NCBI GenBank assembly: GCA_033557465.1
Contig: CM066031.1
Span: 1,667,866,800 to 1,667,930,799 of the forward strand
Reading direction: 5' to 3'
From: Ichthyophis bannanicus
Taxonomy: Eukaryota > Chordata > Amphibia > Gymnophiona > Ichthyophiidae
DNA: 64,000 nucleotides
Within the stretch, counting starts at the first letter, position 1. Each line of letters opens with the position of its first letter. The notes under the pieces were generated by a model. The model was not told where the DNA came from. It searched no databases and was given only the letters and a program-made list of their open reading frames with translations. This document shows, in pieces, positions 1-9,689 of this stretch. Position numbers and translations under genes: made by a program.

Positions 1-168
1 GGTGGTAGAGATGAGGACAGTATCTGAATTCAAAAAAGCATGGGACAAACACAGAGGATCTCTAAAGGAAAAAAGGGAACTGCTGTAGTTATTAATATGG
101 AAGGACAGACAGGCCATGTGGTCTTTTTCTGTCGTCATTTTTCTATGTTTCTGTTTCCCTCCCAGCTG
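1..168 (+). mobile_element. CR1-like LINE, 3' end (cut by window edge)
   Basis: This matches the last part of the reverse-transcriptase ORF and 3' UTR seen again at 63240-63427 and, inverted, at 63713-64000. The shared text is a stretch encoding an EFKKAWDK-type motif, then a short UTR ending in tandem TTTCTATG-like units. Tandem octamer 3' tails are typical of CR1-clade LINEs rather than poly-A LINEs. The 5' part lies outside the window. The fragment is non-functional. Confidence 0.8.
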
Positions 169-235
169 TCATAATCCATTGTTTAGCTTTGAATGTCCTG
201 ATCTTTGGCATCCCTCAGAAGTTGATGTTCTAAAC

Positions 236-349
236 CAGTGGTTCCCAATGGAAGCAGTATATTCAGATCTATCTTACACATATTCATTGTGGATATCCTG
301 AAAATCTGACTGGCCTGGGGGTACTCGAGGACTGGGTTGGGAACCACTG
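236..349. mobile_element. Short hAT-type MITE (114 bp)
   Basis: The ends are inverted repeats, CAGTGGTTCCCAA at the left and its complement at the right. Eight-base flanks TTCTAAAC (228-235) and CTCTAGAC (350-357) match at 6 of 8 positions and fit the nTCTAGAn target preference known for Charlie-like hAT transposons. It has no coding capacity and must have moved using a transposase supplied in trans. Confidence 0.75.
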
Positions 350-379
350 CTCTAGACGGTTGTCTAATTTGCCTAATGG

Positions 380-1147
380 TTGGGCCGGACCCAGGTTTTA
401 GATTTGTTAGAGCCTGGGCTATATTCTGGAAATGGGAAGGCCTATTCGCAAAGATGGGCTTCATCTTCACTGGGGTGGTACCTAACTACTGGCACTGATG
501 TTCAAAAAGGAGAGAGAGCAGCTTTTAAACTAGAAGCTAAGGAAAGCAGACAGTCACTCAGGAGCGCATTGTTTGGAGTACAATATCTATGATACCATCA
601 TAACAAGGAAATTATGGCGTCCTGATAGTGAAGTTACAGTAAAGGCTAAATAAGCTCAGATGCCTTTAAATTACGAACAGAAAGAGATGAACGACTGCAC
701 ACTATCCCTGCCAACTTCTATGAAGGCTGTAAATTCAAGCAAACATACCTTGAAATGTCTCTATACAAATATTAGAAGTCTAAAAATATAAGATAAGATA
801 AATATAATACACAGCACTAAATGTTTGCTGGATGTAATACTGTTTTTAAGTTCATTGTAAACCACTTTGATTCTGGAAAGGCAGTATATAAGTACACATA
901 AATAAATAAATAAATAAAGAGATTGATGTAATAGACATCTCGGAGACCTAGTGGAAGGAGGATAACCAATGGGACACAGTGATACCAAGGTATAAATTAT
1001 ATCACAATGATAGGATGGATCAAATTGGTGGAGGGGTGGTGCTATATGTTAAAGAGGGCATTGAGTTAAATATGATAAAGGTTCTACAGGAAACAAAATG
1101 CAACATAGAATTCTTATGGATAGAAATTCCATATATGAAGGGGAAGA
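380..1147 (+). mobile_element. CR1-like LINE, 5' segment (linker and start of endonuclease)
   Basis: Decayed plus-strand coding sequence resembles the region between ORF1 and ORF2 of CR1-like LINEs and then the start of the apurinic endonuclease (a DVIDISET-like motif near 925-950 and GGGVVLYVKEG near 1030-1060). Frames are broken by stops. An L2-like 3' tail interrupts it at about 798-918 and two DIRS elements interrupt it after about 1147. The reading resumes near 14510 with a VGVHYHPPR-like motif, the expected next part of the endonuclease, so 380-1147 and 14510-16560 are one split element. Confidence 0.7.
798..918 (+). mobile_element. L2-like LINE 3' tail inserted in the CR1-like LINE
   Basis: The text runs through a typical L2-type 3' UTR (about 855-895, text of the kind 'gtaaaccactttgattctgg' followed by 'gcagtatataag') into an (ATAA)n tail at 898-918. 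CR1-like coding sequence is on both sides, so this is a strongly 5'-truncated insertion. Exact boundaries are uncertain by about 10 bases. Confidence 0.65.
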
Positions 1148-1149
1148 AA

Positions 1150-1345
1150 GAGTAGTTACTCACCTGTAACAGGTGTTCTCCAGGAGCAGCAGGAATCAGT
1201 CCTCACATATGGGTGACGTCGGCGCCGACGGAGCCCTTGCGGAGCAATTTCCCCAGCTTTCAAAGAAAGCCTTTGGGAATTGCAGCACGCATGCGCGGCC
1301 CCCTTCCCGCCCAAAGGTGCCATCTTGCTCAGTCTGATGACATAG
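1150..1345. repeat. DIRS element 1, left inverted terminal repeat
   Basis: The sequence from about 1185 to 1345 is an imperfect reverse complement of about 6755-6910. Shared blocks include the CATATG/TGACGTCGG segment, a GCATGCGC block and a GCCATCTTG block. The outermost 25 bases contain the perfect palindrome CACCTGTAACAGGTG (1161-1175), repeated at the same place in DIRS 2 and 3. Long imperfect inverted repeats are a family hallmark. Confidence 0.88.
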
Positions 1346-1407
1346 CTAAAAGACAGCAAAAAAATTAGCAAAAACAAAATCATAGGACTGCAACTCCAAG
1401 GGGAGGA

Positions 1408-1510
1408 GGGAGGGTTTTGAGGACTGATTCCTGCTGCTCCTGGAGAACACCTGTTACAGGTGAGTAACTACTCTTTCTCCAGGACCAAGCAGGAAGTCAG
1501 TCCTCACATA
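1408..1510. repeat. DIRS element 1, internal complementary region (ICR)
   Basis: Two joined blocks: the first (to about 1471) is the reverse complement of the element's left terminus, and the second (about 1472-1510) the reverse complement of its right terminus (6885-6920). Together they reproduce the junction that would form if the two ends were joined in a circle. In DIRS elements this region is thought to template completion and circularisation of the cDNA. The junction falls between GTAACTACT and CTTTCTCCAGG. Confidence 0.9.
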
Positions 1511-1649
1511 TGGGACTTCCAAGCTTAAGGCTACCGGAGACCTCAAGCACAAAAATGAGCTCCCTCTAGCTCAGCAGCACAGAAGGAAGGAATCTTCTCT
1601 GAAAACGCCCCTGACCGGTAGCCCAACACCAGGGCCGGAGGGTAGGAGT

Positions 1650-3629
1650 TGCCTAAACCTCAAAGAGATTATGGAGGACTGCCTGTCCGAAAGCACTGTC
1701 CATGCGGGACTCCCTCTCCAGGCAGTAATGGGCTGCAAAAGTCTGGCTTGAAGACCAAGTAGCGGCCCGGCAGATGTCTGCCAACGGAACAGAGCGGAGA
1801 TGAGCCACTGACACAGCCTTCGCCCTAACACGATGAGCCGTGACTCAACCCTCCAATGAGAGGCTGGCTGCCCCATAAGCCCAAGCGATACAGTCAGCAA
1901 CCCATATGGACAAAGTACGCTTGGAGACAGGTAGCCCCAACTTATTGGGGTCAAAAGAAACGAAGAGCTGAACAGCCCTCCGATGCTCCCGCGTACGGTC
2001 AAGGTAGAAGAACAAGGCCCTCCTACAGTCCAGGGTATGCAGGACCATTTCAGCCCGGCTGGAGTGCAGCCTGGGAAAGAAGGTCGGAAGAACCACCTCC
2101 TGGTTGAGATGAAAAGGAGAAACCACTTGTGGAAGAAACTTAGGGTGAGTCCGTAAGACTACCCGATTTCTGTAGAACCTAGTGTAAGGAGGATCAGACA
2201 CTAGGGCCTGCAGTTCACTAACGCGCCTAGCAGAGGTAAGGGCTACCAAAAACAAGGTTTTCCAGGAGAGAAAACAAAGAGGGCAGGTAGCCATAGGTTC
2301 AAAGGGCGGACAGGTAATCCGCTGTAAGACCACATTCAGATCCCATTCTGGGGCTGGTGGGCACAAAGGAGGCTTAAGGAGAAGGAGGCCTCGGAGAAAA
2401 CGAGTTACCAAAGGGTGGTTGGAAAGAGGCCTGCCGTCCACCAGTGCGTGATGCGCAGAGAGAGCACTGAGGTGGACCCTGACAGAGTTGGACTTAAGGT
2501 CAAGATTGGAGAGGTAAAGCAAATATTGCAAGACCACTGCCACCAAGCAGGAGAAAGGATTCTCACACTGCTGAGCACACCATACGGAGAATCGACGCCA
2601 CTTAAGAGCGTAGGACTTCCGGGTGGATGGCCGCCTGGAGGCCAAGACGACCTTTTCCACCTCCCGAGGCAGCAGGAGGGGAGCAAGGACTACCCTTTCA
2701 GCAGCCAGGCCATCAGATGAAGGGACCGGAGGTTGGGGTGTAGGAGAGTCCCCTGATCCTGTGACAGGAGATCGGGTTGAAACCCCAGAGGAAGAGGAGT
2801 GTCCACCGCCAGCTGCAGCAGAAGCGGGAACCAGGGTTGTCTCGGCCACCTGGGAGCCACCAGGATCATCGAGGCTCTGTCCCTGAGAACCTTGAAGAGC
2901 GTCCGGGACACTAGTGGCATGGGAGGAAAGGCATACAACAGGCCCGTGGACCACGGAATCAGAAAGGCATCCACCGCTACACTGAGAGGATGCGGTTGTC
3001 GAGAGCAGAATCTGGGAAGTTGCCGGTTCAGAGGACTGGCAAAAAGATCCATGGTGGGGAGGCCCCACTTGAGAAAAATCTGTTGAACCACCAACGGATC
3101 CAATCTCCACTCGTGTGGTTGGAGGATCCTGCTCAGCTTGTCTGCTAGGTAATTTTCCTGACCTGGGAGATAGACAGCTTTGAGGAGGATGCCATGGCCG
3201 ACGGCCCAAGAGCACAGTTTTTGTGCCTCTTGACAGAGAAGGAAGGAGCCTGTGCCTCCTTGTTTGTTCACGTAGAACATTGCAACTTGATTGTCCGTCT
3301 GGACCAGCACAGACTGGTGAGAAGTGAGGTGGGAGAAGGCTCTCAGAGCTAGGCGGATGGCTCTGAGCTCCAGGAAGTTTATCTGCTGAGCAGACTCCCA
3401 AGGAGTCCAGAGGCCTTGAGTACATGTCCCTTGGCAATGTGCTCCCCAACCCAGGAGAGAAACATCGGATGTCAGTACCTGAGAAGGTGGAGGAGATTGA
3501 AAATCCACTCCTAGCACTAGGTTTGGCAGATGAAGCCACCACTGCAGAGAAGAGACCAGCAGGTCGGATATCTGTACTGAGTCCGCCAGGCTCCCTGTGG
3601 CCTGATGCCATTGAGTGCGAAGGCACCAC
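1650..3629 (-). pseudogene. DIRS element 1 tyrosine recombinase (one in-frame stop)
   Basis: The open part runs from 3629 to 1845 (594 codons). Its N-terminal part overlaps the RT/RNase H ORF in another frame, as is usual in DIRS elements. Recognisable recombinase sequence begins near 2750 (RRPSTRKSYALKWRRF), with the SARRVSEL motif holding the first catalytic arginine near 2205-2245. A TGA at about 1845-1847 interrupts it; the same frame then resumes with an AHRVR motif (HxxR) and an AHYCLE motif near 1725 holding the nucleophilic tyrosine, ending near 1650. The protein would integrate the circular cDNA. All catalytic residues are present apart from the stop. Elements 2-4 have decayed counterparts. 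Confidence 0.88.
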
Positions 3630-4218
3630 TGAGCAGGTCGCATGTTCAGGCGGGCATTGGGGGTCACATGGACTGTGGAAGCCATATGGCCGAGCAGCCT
3701 CAGAAATTGCCTGGCAGAGACCAGGGAATTGCTGTGAAAGTGGCTGGCGAGATCCATGAGCCTGTGGTCCTGTCCAGAGGCAGGAAGGCCCGCGCCTGAA
3801 GAGTGTCCAACCTGGCGCCTATGAATTCGAGATTTTGAGAGGGGAGCAAAGTGGACTTTGCGAAGTTTATGACAAATCCCAAGTGCTGGAGTAGAGTCAC
3901 AGTGCGATGAGTGGCCTGAGTGGCTTCTTGGGAAGACTGGGCTCTGATGAGCCAGTCGTCCAGGTATGGAAACACAAAAAGGCCTTGAAGTCTTAGATAG
4001 GCCGCCACCACTGCCAGGCATTTGGTGAACACCCTGGGGGCGGAGGATAGGTCAAAGGGCAGTACTCTGTACTGGTAATGATTTCCTCCCACAACAAACC
4101 TGAGATATTGTCTGTGGTCTGGATGAATAAGGATGTGAGTATACGCATCCTTTAGATCTAAGGAGCATAGCCAGTCTCCCTGCTGGAGGTAGGGCAGCAG
4201 GATTCCAAGGGTAAGCAT
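2690..4218 (-). pseudogene. DIRS element 1 reverse transcriptase / RNase H / methylase-like polyprotein
   Basis: RT motifs run from about 4218 to 3760 (CSLDLKDAY near 4150; YLDD in FPYLDDWLI near 3948-3974). A single frameshift near 3760 moves the reading into the frame open from 4021 to 2690. That part carries RNase H motifs TSDVS, ELRAI, QTDNQVA and LADKLSR. It then has the MDLFAS..LYAFPP..APRWPRQPW block, which sits where a Dam-methylase-like domain is described in DIRS pol; the usual (D/N)PP(Y/F/W) motif reads AFPP here, so methylase activity is doubtful. RT sequence upstream of 4218 continues in other frames to about 4525. Confidence 0.88.
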
Positions 4219-4600
4219 CTTGAACTTTTCCCTCTCCAGGAACTTGTTGAGGTTTCACAAATCCAGGATGGGTCTGAGGCCTCCTGTTCTTTTTGGTACC
4301 AGAAAGTACCTGGAATAAAAGCTGTGACCTCTCAGGTGGTGGGGCACCGGTTCCACAGCCTGTTCCTGAAGAAGACTTGCTAACTCCTGAAGGAGTAAGT
4401 CCCTGTGCAGAGGGAGTCTTGGAGGCTCCCCTGGAAATTAGGAGGGAGGTACCTGGTGAAAGTGTAGAAGATAGCCTTTTTGAACTATATGAAGCACCCA
4501 GGTATCTGATGTGATGGCTGACCACCTGTGGGCAAAGTGGACCAGCCGGCCTCCTGTGCTAAGAGAAACCAGCGGAGGGGAAGAGGCTATGCTGACGGAG

Positions 4601-6517
4601 TCAAAAACACCCACCCTGCTGAGCAGGGGCCAGTGTTGTGAGCTTGGGGGCCTGCTGCCTACGGGACCCATTACCCCGTCCCTTGGCCTGCTGACCCTGT
4701 CGGGGAGCTGCAGAGGCCTGATAATGAGGGTAGTGTTTATAGGCAGCCGCCTTCCTCGGGTAAAAGGGCTTTTTCCCCGAGCCCTTCTTCTTCTGAGAAG
4801 GGGCAGAGGTTTTTCTGGACAGCCAAGTCCTGGTCAGAGTCTCGGTCTCGATCTGTGCAGCCTTTTCAGCCATGGGCTTGCCAAAGAGGTTTTCACCTCT
4901 GCAGGGGACATCGACCAACTTGTCCTGTACCCATGGCTCGAGGTCAGATGACTGAAGCCAAGCCTGTCGGCGGGCACCGATGCCGGCTCCGGCTACCCGA
5001 GCCGATGCTTCGAAGCCATCGTAGGCTGCTCGAGAAATAAACTTCGAGCACTCTCGAATACCAGTGGACAAGGCCTGGAACCTCTGCAAAGGTTCCTCGG
5101 AGAGACCAGCAGAGAACCCGGCAATCTCCTTTGCCAGGTCCCAGAGATACATGCCCATGTAGAGCTGGTAGGTCTGGACTCGACAAGCAAGCATAGAGCC
5201 CTGGAAGCACTTCCTACCGAGGGCATCCAAGTTCCGGGCCTCCCGGCCGGGAGGCACCAAGGAGTGCATCTTCTGACTCTTGAGTCGATGCATGGCCGAT
5301 TCCACCACCATGGAATGGTGCGGTAGTTGTGCCTTTTGGAACCCGGGGCTCTTGCGGACTCGATAAATGGAATCGACCCGCTTGCTTAACACTGGCGCTG
5401 ATGCCGGGCTCTCCCACATGCGGAAGAGAAGTCGTTCCAGCATCGGAGGAAACGGTACAGTAAAGGCCTCCTTCGGGGGAGAGTCATACTGGAGGGCATC
5501 GAGCTCTTCGGCTCGAGGCTCCTCCTCGGGATCCGTGGGGAATGCCAAGGCCTTGGCCATATCCCGCACGAAGTCCGAGAACCGGGTGGATCGTCTCCGA
5601 GGTTCGGACTCGGGCGAGTCCGATGGGACGCACCGAATCCGAAAGGTACCGGGTGACTCTTCGTCCTCCGTCTCCCAGCCCGACTCCTCGGAGGAGGAAT
5701 CGAGCGGCTCCGGTCGGGCGGGCACCGATGCCCTCCGCCCTGATGCCGAGGCCGGTGTCGACGACCTCGGCCCCGAACGGGAGGCCGAGGGAGACCGTGA
5801 CCGAGGATCGACTCGAGCGCGCATGGACTCGAGGATCGGCTCGGTCTCCGGGGTCGACTTGGACGTCGACGTCCCAGTGGTCGGGGCAGATGCACCGGCA
5901 AGGCCAGCGATCAATGCCCGCTGCTGGTCCATGAAGGCAGCGAAACTGCTCTCCAAGGCCGTCAACCTGAGTCCGAGCTCAGGAGACCCAGCAGCCCCCG
6001 ACTCGGGGCCCGACGGTGTCGGGCCTGACGTCGGCTCCTTCGGAGGCGAGTCCACGAGGACTACAGTACTCACATGTTCAGGAGACTCCATCTTGAGACG
6101 AGGATGTTTTGAAGGCCTCTCCGACTCCAAAGACCCGGGACGGTCATCAGGGCTATGCGACCTGGCCCTCGAGGAACCAGGAGCGTCCACCGACGCCGCC
6201 CTCGTGGGTTTTTTCTTCCTATGATGTTCCCGGGCAGGAAACCCCCGCTCAGAGGAACTCCGACGATGCTCAGGACCGGAGTCCCGGGACGTCGAAGCCT
6301 CTGACGAGGTCCGGGACCGGCCGGACGTGGAGTCAGAGAAGATTCTTTCTTTTTGATGCTGCCGACTCCTCAACACTTTTGAGGACATTTTGCAACACGG
6401 ACCACAGATCATCAGGTCATGATCGGGTCCGAGGCAGCGGAGGCAGCAGTCGTGTGTGTCGGTAAGAGACATAAGCTTCTTACAGCGATCACACTTTTTA
6501 AACCCGCTGGCAGCCAT
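4601..6517 (-). CDS. DIRS element 1 gag-like ORF1 (638 aa, intact)
   Basis: An uninterrupted ORF starts with ATG at 6517, close to the 5' end of the transcript. The N-terminus has a Cys/His cluster (CDRCKKL, then THDCCLRC and a following D-H and C-x2-C), resembling a small zinc-binding module. It is followed by a long Ser/Arg/Pro-rich low-complexity stretch (about residues 50-320), a more ordered central region (about 330-560) with FSDFVRDMAKAL and a WESPAS-like motif, and a basic C-terminus rich in K/R/Q/G. The role is presumed nucleic-acid packaging; no sequence-based function beyond that can be claimed. Homologous decayed ORFs occur in DIRS 2, 3 and 4. The surrounding plus-strand ORFs are its shadows. 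Confidence 0.88.
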   Translation of the reverse strand: MAASGFKKCDRCKKLMSLTDTHDCCLRCLGPDHDLMICGPCCKMSSKVLRSRQHQKERIFSDSTSGRSRTSSEASTSRDSGPEHRRSSSERGFPAREHHRKKKPTRAASVDAPGSSRARSHSPDDRPGSLESERPSKHPRLKMESPEHVSTVVLVDSPPKEPTSGPTPSGPESGAAGSPELGLRLTALESSFAAFMDQQRALIAGLAGASAPTTGTSTSKSTPETEPILESMRARVDPRSRSPSASRSGPRSSTPASASGRRASVPARPEPLDSSSEESGWETEDEESPGTFRIRCVPSDSPESEPRRRSTRFSDFVRDMAKALAFPTDPEEEPRAEELDALQYDSPPKEAFTVPFPPMLERLLFRMWESPASAPVLSKRVDSIYRVRKSPGFQKAQLPHHSMVVESAMHRLKSQKMHSLVPPGREARNLDALGRKCFQGSMLACRVQTYQLYMGMYLWDLAKEIAGFSAGLSEEPLQRFQALSTGIRECSKFISRAAYDGFEASARVAGAGIGARRQAWLQSSDLEPWVQDKLVDVPCRGENLFGKPMAEKAAQIETETLTRTWLSRKTSAPSQKKKGSGKKPFYPRKAAAYKHYPHYQASAAPRQGQQAKGRGNGSRRQQAPKLTTLAPAQQGGCF

Positions 6518-6754
6518 CGGGGGAAAAAGGGCCCCTGCGAGGTCAAAAGACAGGGCTGCCAGTGAAAAAAAGAAAAATCGCGCAAACGCTAGTCATGAAG
6601 GACAAAAACCGAAAAATAAAGAACGGACTCGATACCGGCGTATCGGGCCCGGGCGGGAAAAGGATCCGGCATCGAACCGAGAAAAGAATACTAAATAAAA
6701 TCAACTTTTTCAGCGGCGATCACAAACAACGTCTGTAGGGCTCCGCGGAAAAAA

Positions 6755-6919
6755 GAAGACTGAGCAAGATGGCACCTTTGGGCGGGAAGAGGACCGCGCA
6801 TGCGCGCTGCAATTCCCAAAGGCTTTCTTTGAAAGCTGGGGAAATTGCTCCGCGAGGGCTCCGTCAGCACCGACGTCACCAATATGTGAGGACTGACTTC
6901 CTGCTTGGTCCTGGAGAAA
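6755..6919. repeat. DIRS element 1, right inverted terminal repeat with promoter-like motifs
   Basis: Imperfect inverted copy of 1185-1345. It lies immediately upstream of the gag-like ORF in transcript direction, where the promoter should be. Visible motifs are CAAGATGGC (6765-6773, YY1-like), GCGCATGCGC (6796-6805, NRF1 consensus) and a CRE-like GACGTCAC (6872-6879). Assignment as promoter is inference from position and motifs. Confidence 0.75.
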
Positions 6920-7446
6920 ATGTAGTTACTCACCTGTAACAGGTGATCTCCGGGAACAGCAGGAATTTAGTCTTCACATATGAATGATGTTGATACCAAC
7001 GGATTCCGCGCAGGAACGCTCCCCAGCATCCAATTGGAAAGCTTTTGGGAGCACTCCACTGCACCTACGTGACTGCCTTCCCGTCTTTCCAACTCCCTCA
7101 CTTCTGTTGAGTTTGTAGCTGAGAAAAGAGAATAAATGAAACCCTATAACTCCTAGGGGAGGAGGGCTAATGCATGCTTGCAGTCAAGAGTAGCCCTTAT
7201 GAGTCCAGTATTATCAGAGTGAAGAGAATACTAATTATATTCAAATATACTTCATCCTACCTTATTAAACTATACCCATTTATCTAGAAACATTGTTTTT
7301 ACAGGGAGAAAAAGGATCTCAGTACCTGTGGGCCACTTGATCCTGGCTTATATATCTAGGCCATGGATCGGCTCCATAACATCAGTGATCCAAAAAAACT
7401 CCCACAATTTATCTTAGTCTACTCATATATGCAGTACACTATTATA

Positions 7447-8206
7447 CAAGGGGTGTCCGATATTAAAGGTACAGGTGGCAATCATACCGGCTCCGCATGC
7501 ACAATAGTGCCGTCATATGCAGGACTACTTGTACTCGTAGTAGGAGAATCTGTAGCGCTGTTTTTTTAAACACTCAAATTACGAGTAGTTTTCGGGAAGC
7601 AAACAAACATGGCGTGTGTAATCGCAGAGTATTCGAAGTTTGAAGTGCGTGGAGTTATCAGATTTTTGCAAGCCGAAGGAGTTAAGCAGAGCGAAATTCA
7701 TCGCAGATTAGAGGGCGTGTATGGCTCGAATGTTTTAAGCCTAAAAGAAGTTAGCGTCTGGTGTAACAAGTTTAAAGATGGCCGAACGGAGTTGAATGAT
7801 GATCCGGAAAAGAGGCAGACCAAGGACCTCACACACGGATGACAACTGTGCAATTGTCGAACGTCTGATTAGGGAAGATCGTTGCATTAAAGTTCGTGAA
7901 ATTGCTGAAATGACTGGCATTCCTTAGAGTTCTGTTCATGAAATCATATGCGATCTCAACTTCAGCAAGATCAGGAGGAATTGCAAGACGCCGTTATGGA
8001 CTACTTCAAGCAACTTGACACACAACTGTACCGTGAAGGGATGTTCAAACTAGTGTCACACTGGGATAAATGTCTCAATGTTTATGGCGATTATGTGGAG
8101 AAGTAAACAAAAGTATGTAGTTTTTGGTGGAATGTATTGAATAATTTCTTTAAATACAAATGTTAGTGTAATTTTGGCCTGTAACTTTAATATCGGACAC
8201 CCCTCA
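7447..8206 (+). mobile_element. Internally deleted mariner-type transposon (760 bp)
   Basis: The terminal inverted repeat GGGGTGTCCGATATTAAAG at 7450 is matched by its exact complement ending near 8203. TA dinucleotides flank the unit (7445-7446 and 8207-8208), the standard mariner target duplication. The interior holds the start and the end of a transposase gene, but the catalytic centre is missing. It lies in the left arm of the palindromic element and has no counterpart in the right arm, so it arrived later. Confidence 0.88.
7609..7842 (+). pseudogene. Mariner transposase, N-terminal fragment
   Basis: The ORF encodes the first DNA-binding helix-turn-helix of a mariner transposase (EVRGVIRFLQAEGVKQSEI, then a VSVWCNKFKDGRTEL motif). 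After a frameshift near 7835 the second helix-turn-helix is recognisable to about 7930. Sequence resembling the transposase C-terminus (a WDKCLNVYGDYVEK motif) appears near 8061-8105. The catalytic aspartates in between are deleted. The protein cannot be active; the element could only have moved in trans. Confidence 0.85.
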
Positions 8207-9689
8207 TATAAACACTCATATGCACATACAGAACTGTAAATATTAATGTACAAATGCAAACGCACAAATTGCAGCATAGCAGCAAGTGTGAATAACAATA
8301 CAACAGCACAACAGGTACCGGCACAAAATCCTAAAAGTATGGCACAAGTGCAACACAAACACAGCAGCTTATTTACTGCATATGCAGCCAGTTCGCAAAT
8401 GGCATGCTAAAGCACACGTGAAGCTTTATTAAACAGTTTGAACACTTATCTTAGTGATGAAACTTATCCCAACGCCACAAGGGACACCCTATACATTTTG
8501 CAATAGCTTCATTACGGGAACCAACTATCAAATGTGTCTACTTCGATTTCTCAGTTGTGCTAACCAGCCAGACCTCCATTAAACTTCCAATCATTCTCAC
8601 CTGCTTAGTAAATCACAAGATGGCATACCGCTAGAGCGTTTACTCCCGACTATATCACTTCAGATTCTTTAACTGGTACCGCAAACCTTCTCCCCCAAAT
8701 ACCCTTGGACATATACAGACACTCAGTATACTGGATAACCTCAAACCAGCATACTTCCATCTATATTACTCACACATTGGTCAGAGTTCCACAAAAACAC
8801 CTTGCCCACCATTAAACAAAAGGCCATTTGCCGTCCCAAATTTGAAGTGATATTGTCAGGAGTAAACCCTCTAGCAGTATGCCATTTTGTGTTTTACTAA
8901 GCAGGTGAGAATAATCAGAGGATTAATGGAGGTTTGTCTGGTGAGCACAACTGAGAGATCGAAGTAGACACATTCGATGGTTGGTTCCCCTGATGAGGGT
9001 GTTCCTTGTGACGTTATGTGTGAGTAATATAGATGGACGTATGCTGGTTTGAGGTTATCCAGTATAGTGAGAATGGAGGTATGGCTGGTGAGCACAATGG
9101 AGGTATGGCTGGTGAGCACAACTGAGAGATCAAAGTAGACACATTCGATGGTCGGTTCCCCTGATGAAGCTATTGCAAAACGCATAGGGCATCCCTTGCA
9201 GTGTTGGGATACGTTTTATCACTAAGATAAGTGTTCAAACTGTTTAATAAAGCTTCGCTTGTGCTTTAGCATGCCAGTTGGGGACTGGCTGCGTAAGCAG
9301 TAAATAAGCTGCTGTGTTTGTCCTGCACTTGTGCTATACTTTTAGAATTTTGTGCCAGTACCTGTTGTTGTGCTATTGTATTATTCACACTCCAATTTGT
9401 GCATTTGTATTTATATATTAATATTTACAGTTCCGTATGTGCATATGAGTGATTATATAATAGTGTACTGCGTACAGTATATGAGTAGACTACGAAAGGT
9501 TGTGGGAGTATTTTGGATCACTGATGTTATGGAGCCAATCCGTGACCAAGATATATAAGCCAGGATCAAGTGGCCCACAGGTACTGAGATTTTTTTTCTC
9601 CCTGTAAAATAAATGTTTCTAGATAAGATGGGTATAGTTTAATAAGGTAGAATGAAGTACATTTGAATATAATGCAGTCAAAAGTGTGC

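Larger units (their letters stand above)
1148..6920 (-). mobile_element. DIRS element 1 (tyrosine-recombinase retrotransposon)
   Basis: A nearly complete DIRS-type element coded on the minus strand. In transcript order it has a right terminal repeat (to 6920), a gag-like ORF (4601-6517), overlapping RT/RNase H and YR ORFs (1650-4500), an internal complementary region (about 1408-1510) and a left terminal repeat (from 1148). It has no LTRs and no target duplication, as expected for YR integration of a circular intermediate. It splits a CR1-like LINE on the left and directly abuts DIRS element 2 on the right. One frameshift in RT/RNase H and one stop in YR are visible, so it is probably recent but inactive. 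Confidence 0.93.
7191..9673. mobile_element. Large palindromic element with inverted arms (class unclear, possibly Penelope-like)
   Basis: From about 7234 inward the text is the reverse complement of text ending at 9673 (for example 'cccatttatctagaaacat' on the left and its complement on the right). The arms extend about 900 bases each, excluding the mariner in the left arm. The centre (about 8640-8870) is itself partly self-complementary. Flanking 11-mers GCAGTCAAGAG (7180-7190) and GCAGTCAAAAG (9674-9684) match at 10 of 11 and may be the target duplication. Both arms contain a CTGATGA-AGC-tetraloop-GC-AAAAC or decayed motif resembling a hammerhead-ribozyme core, which would suit a Penelope-like element. 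No ORF is conserved. The class assignment is tentative. Confidence 0.6.

Noticed and set aside
5367..6224. Long plus-strand ORF (285 codons)
   Set aside because: It is the antisense shadow of the gag-like ORF of DIRS 1, of GC-rich Ser/Arg-repeat origin.
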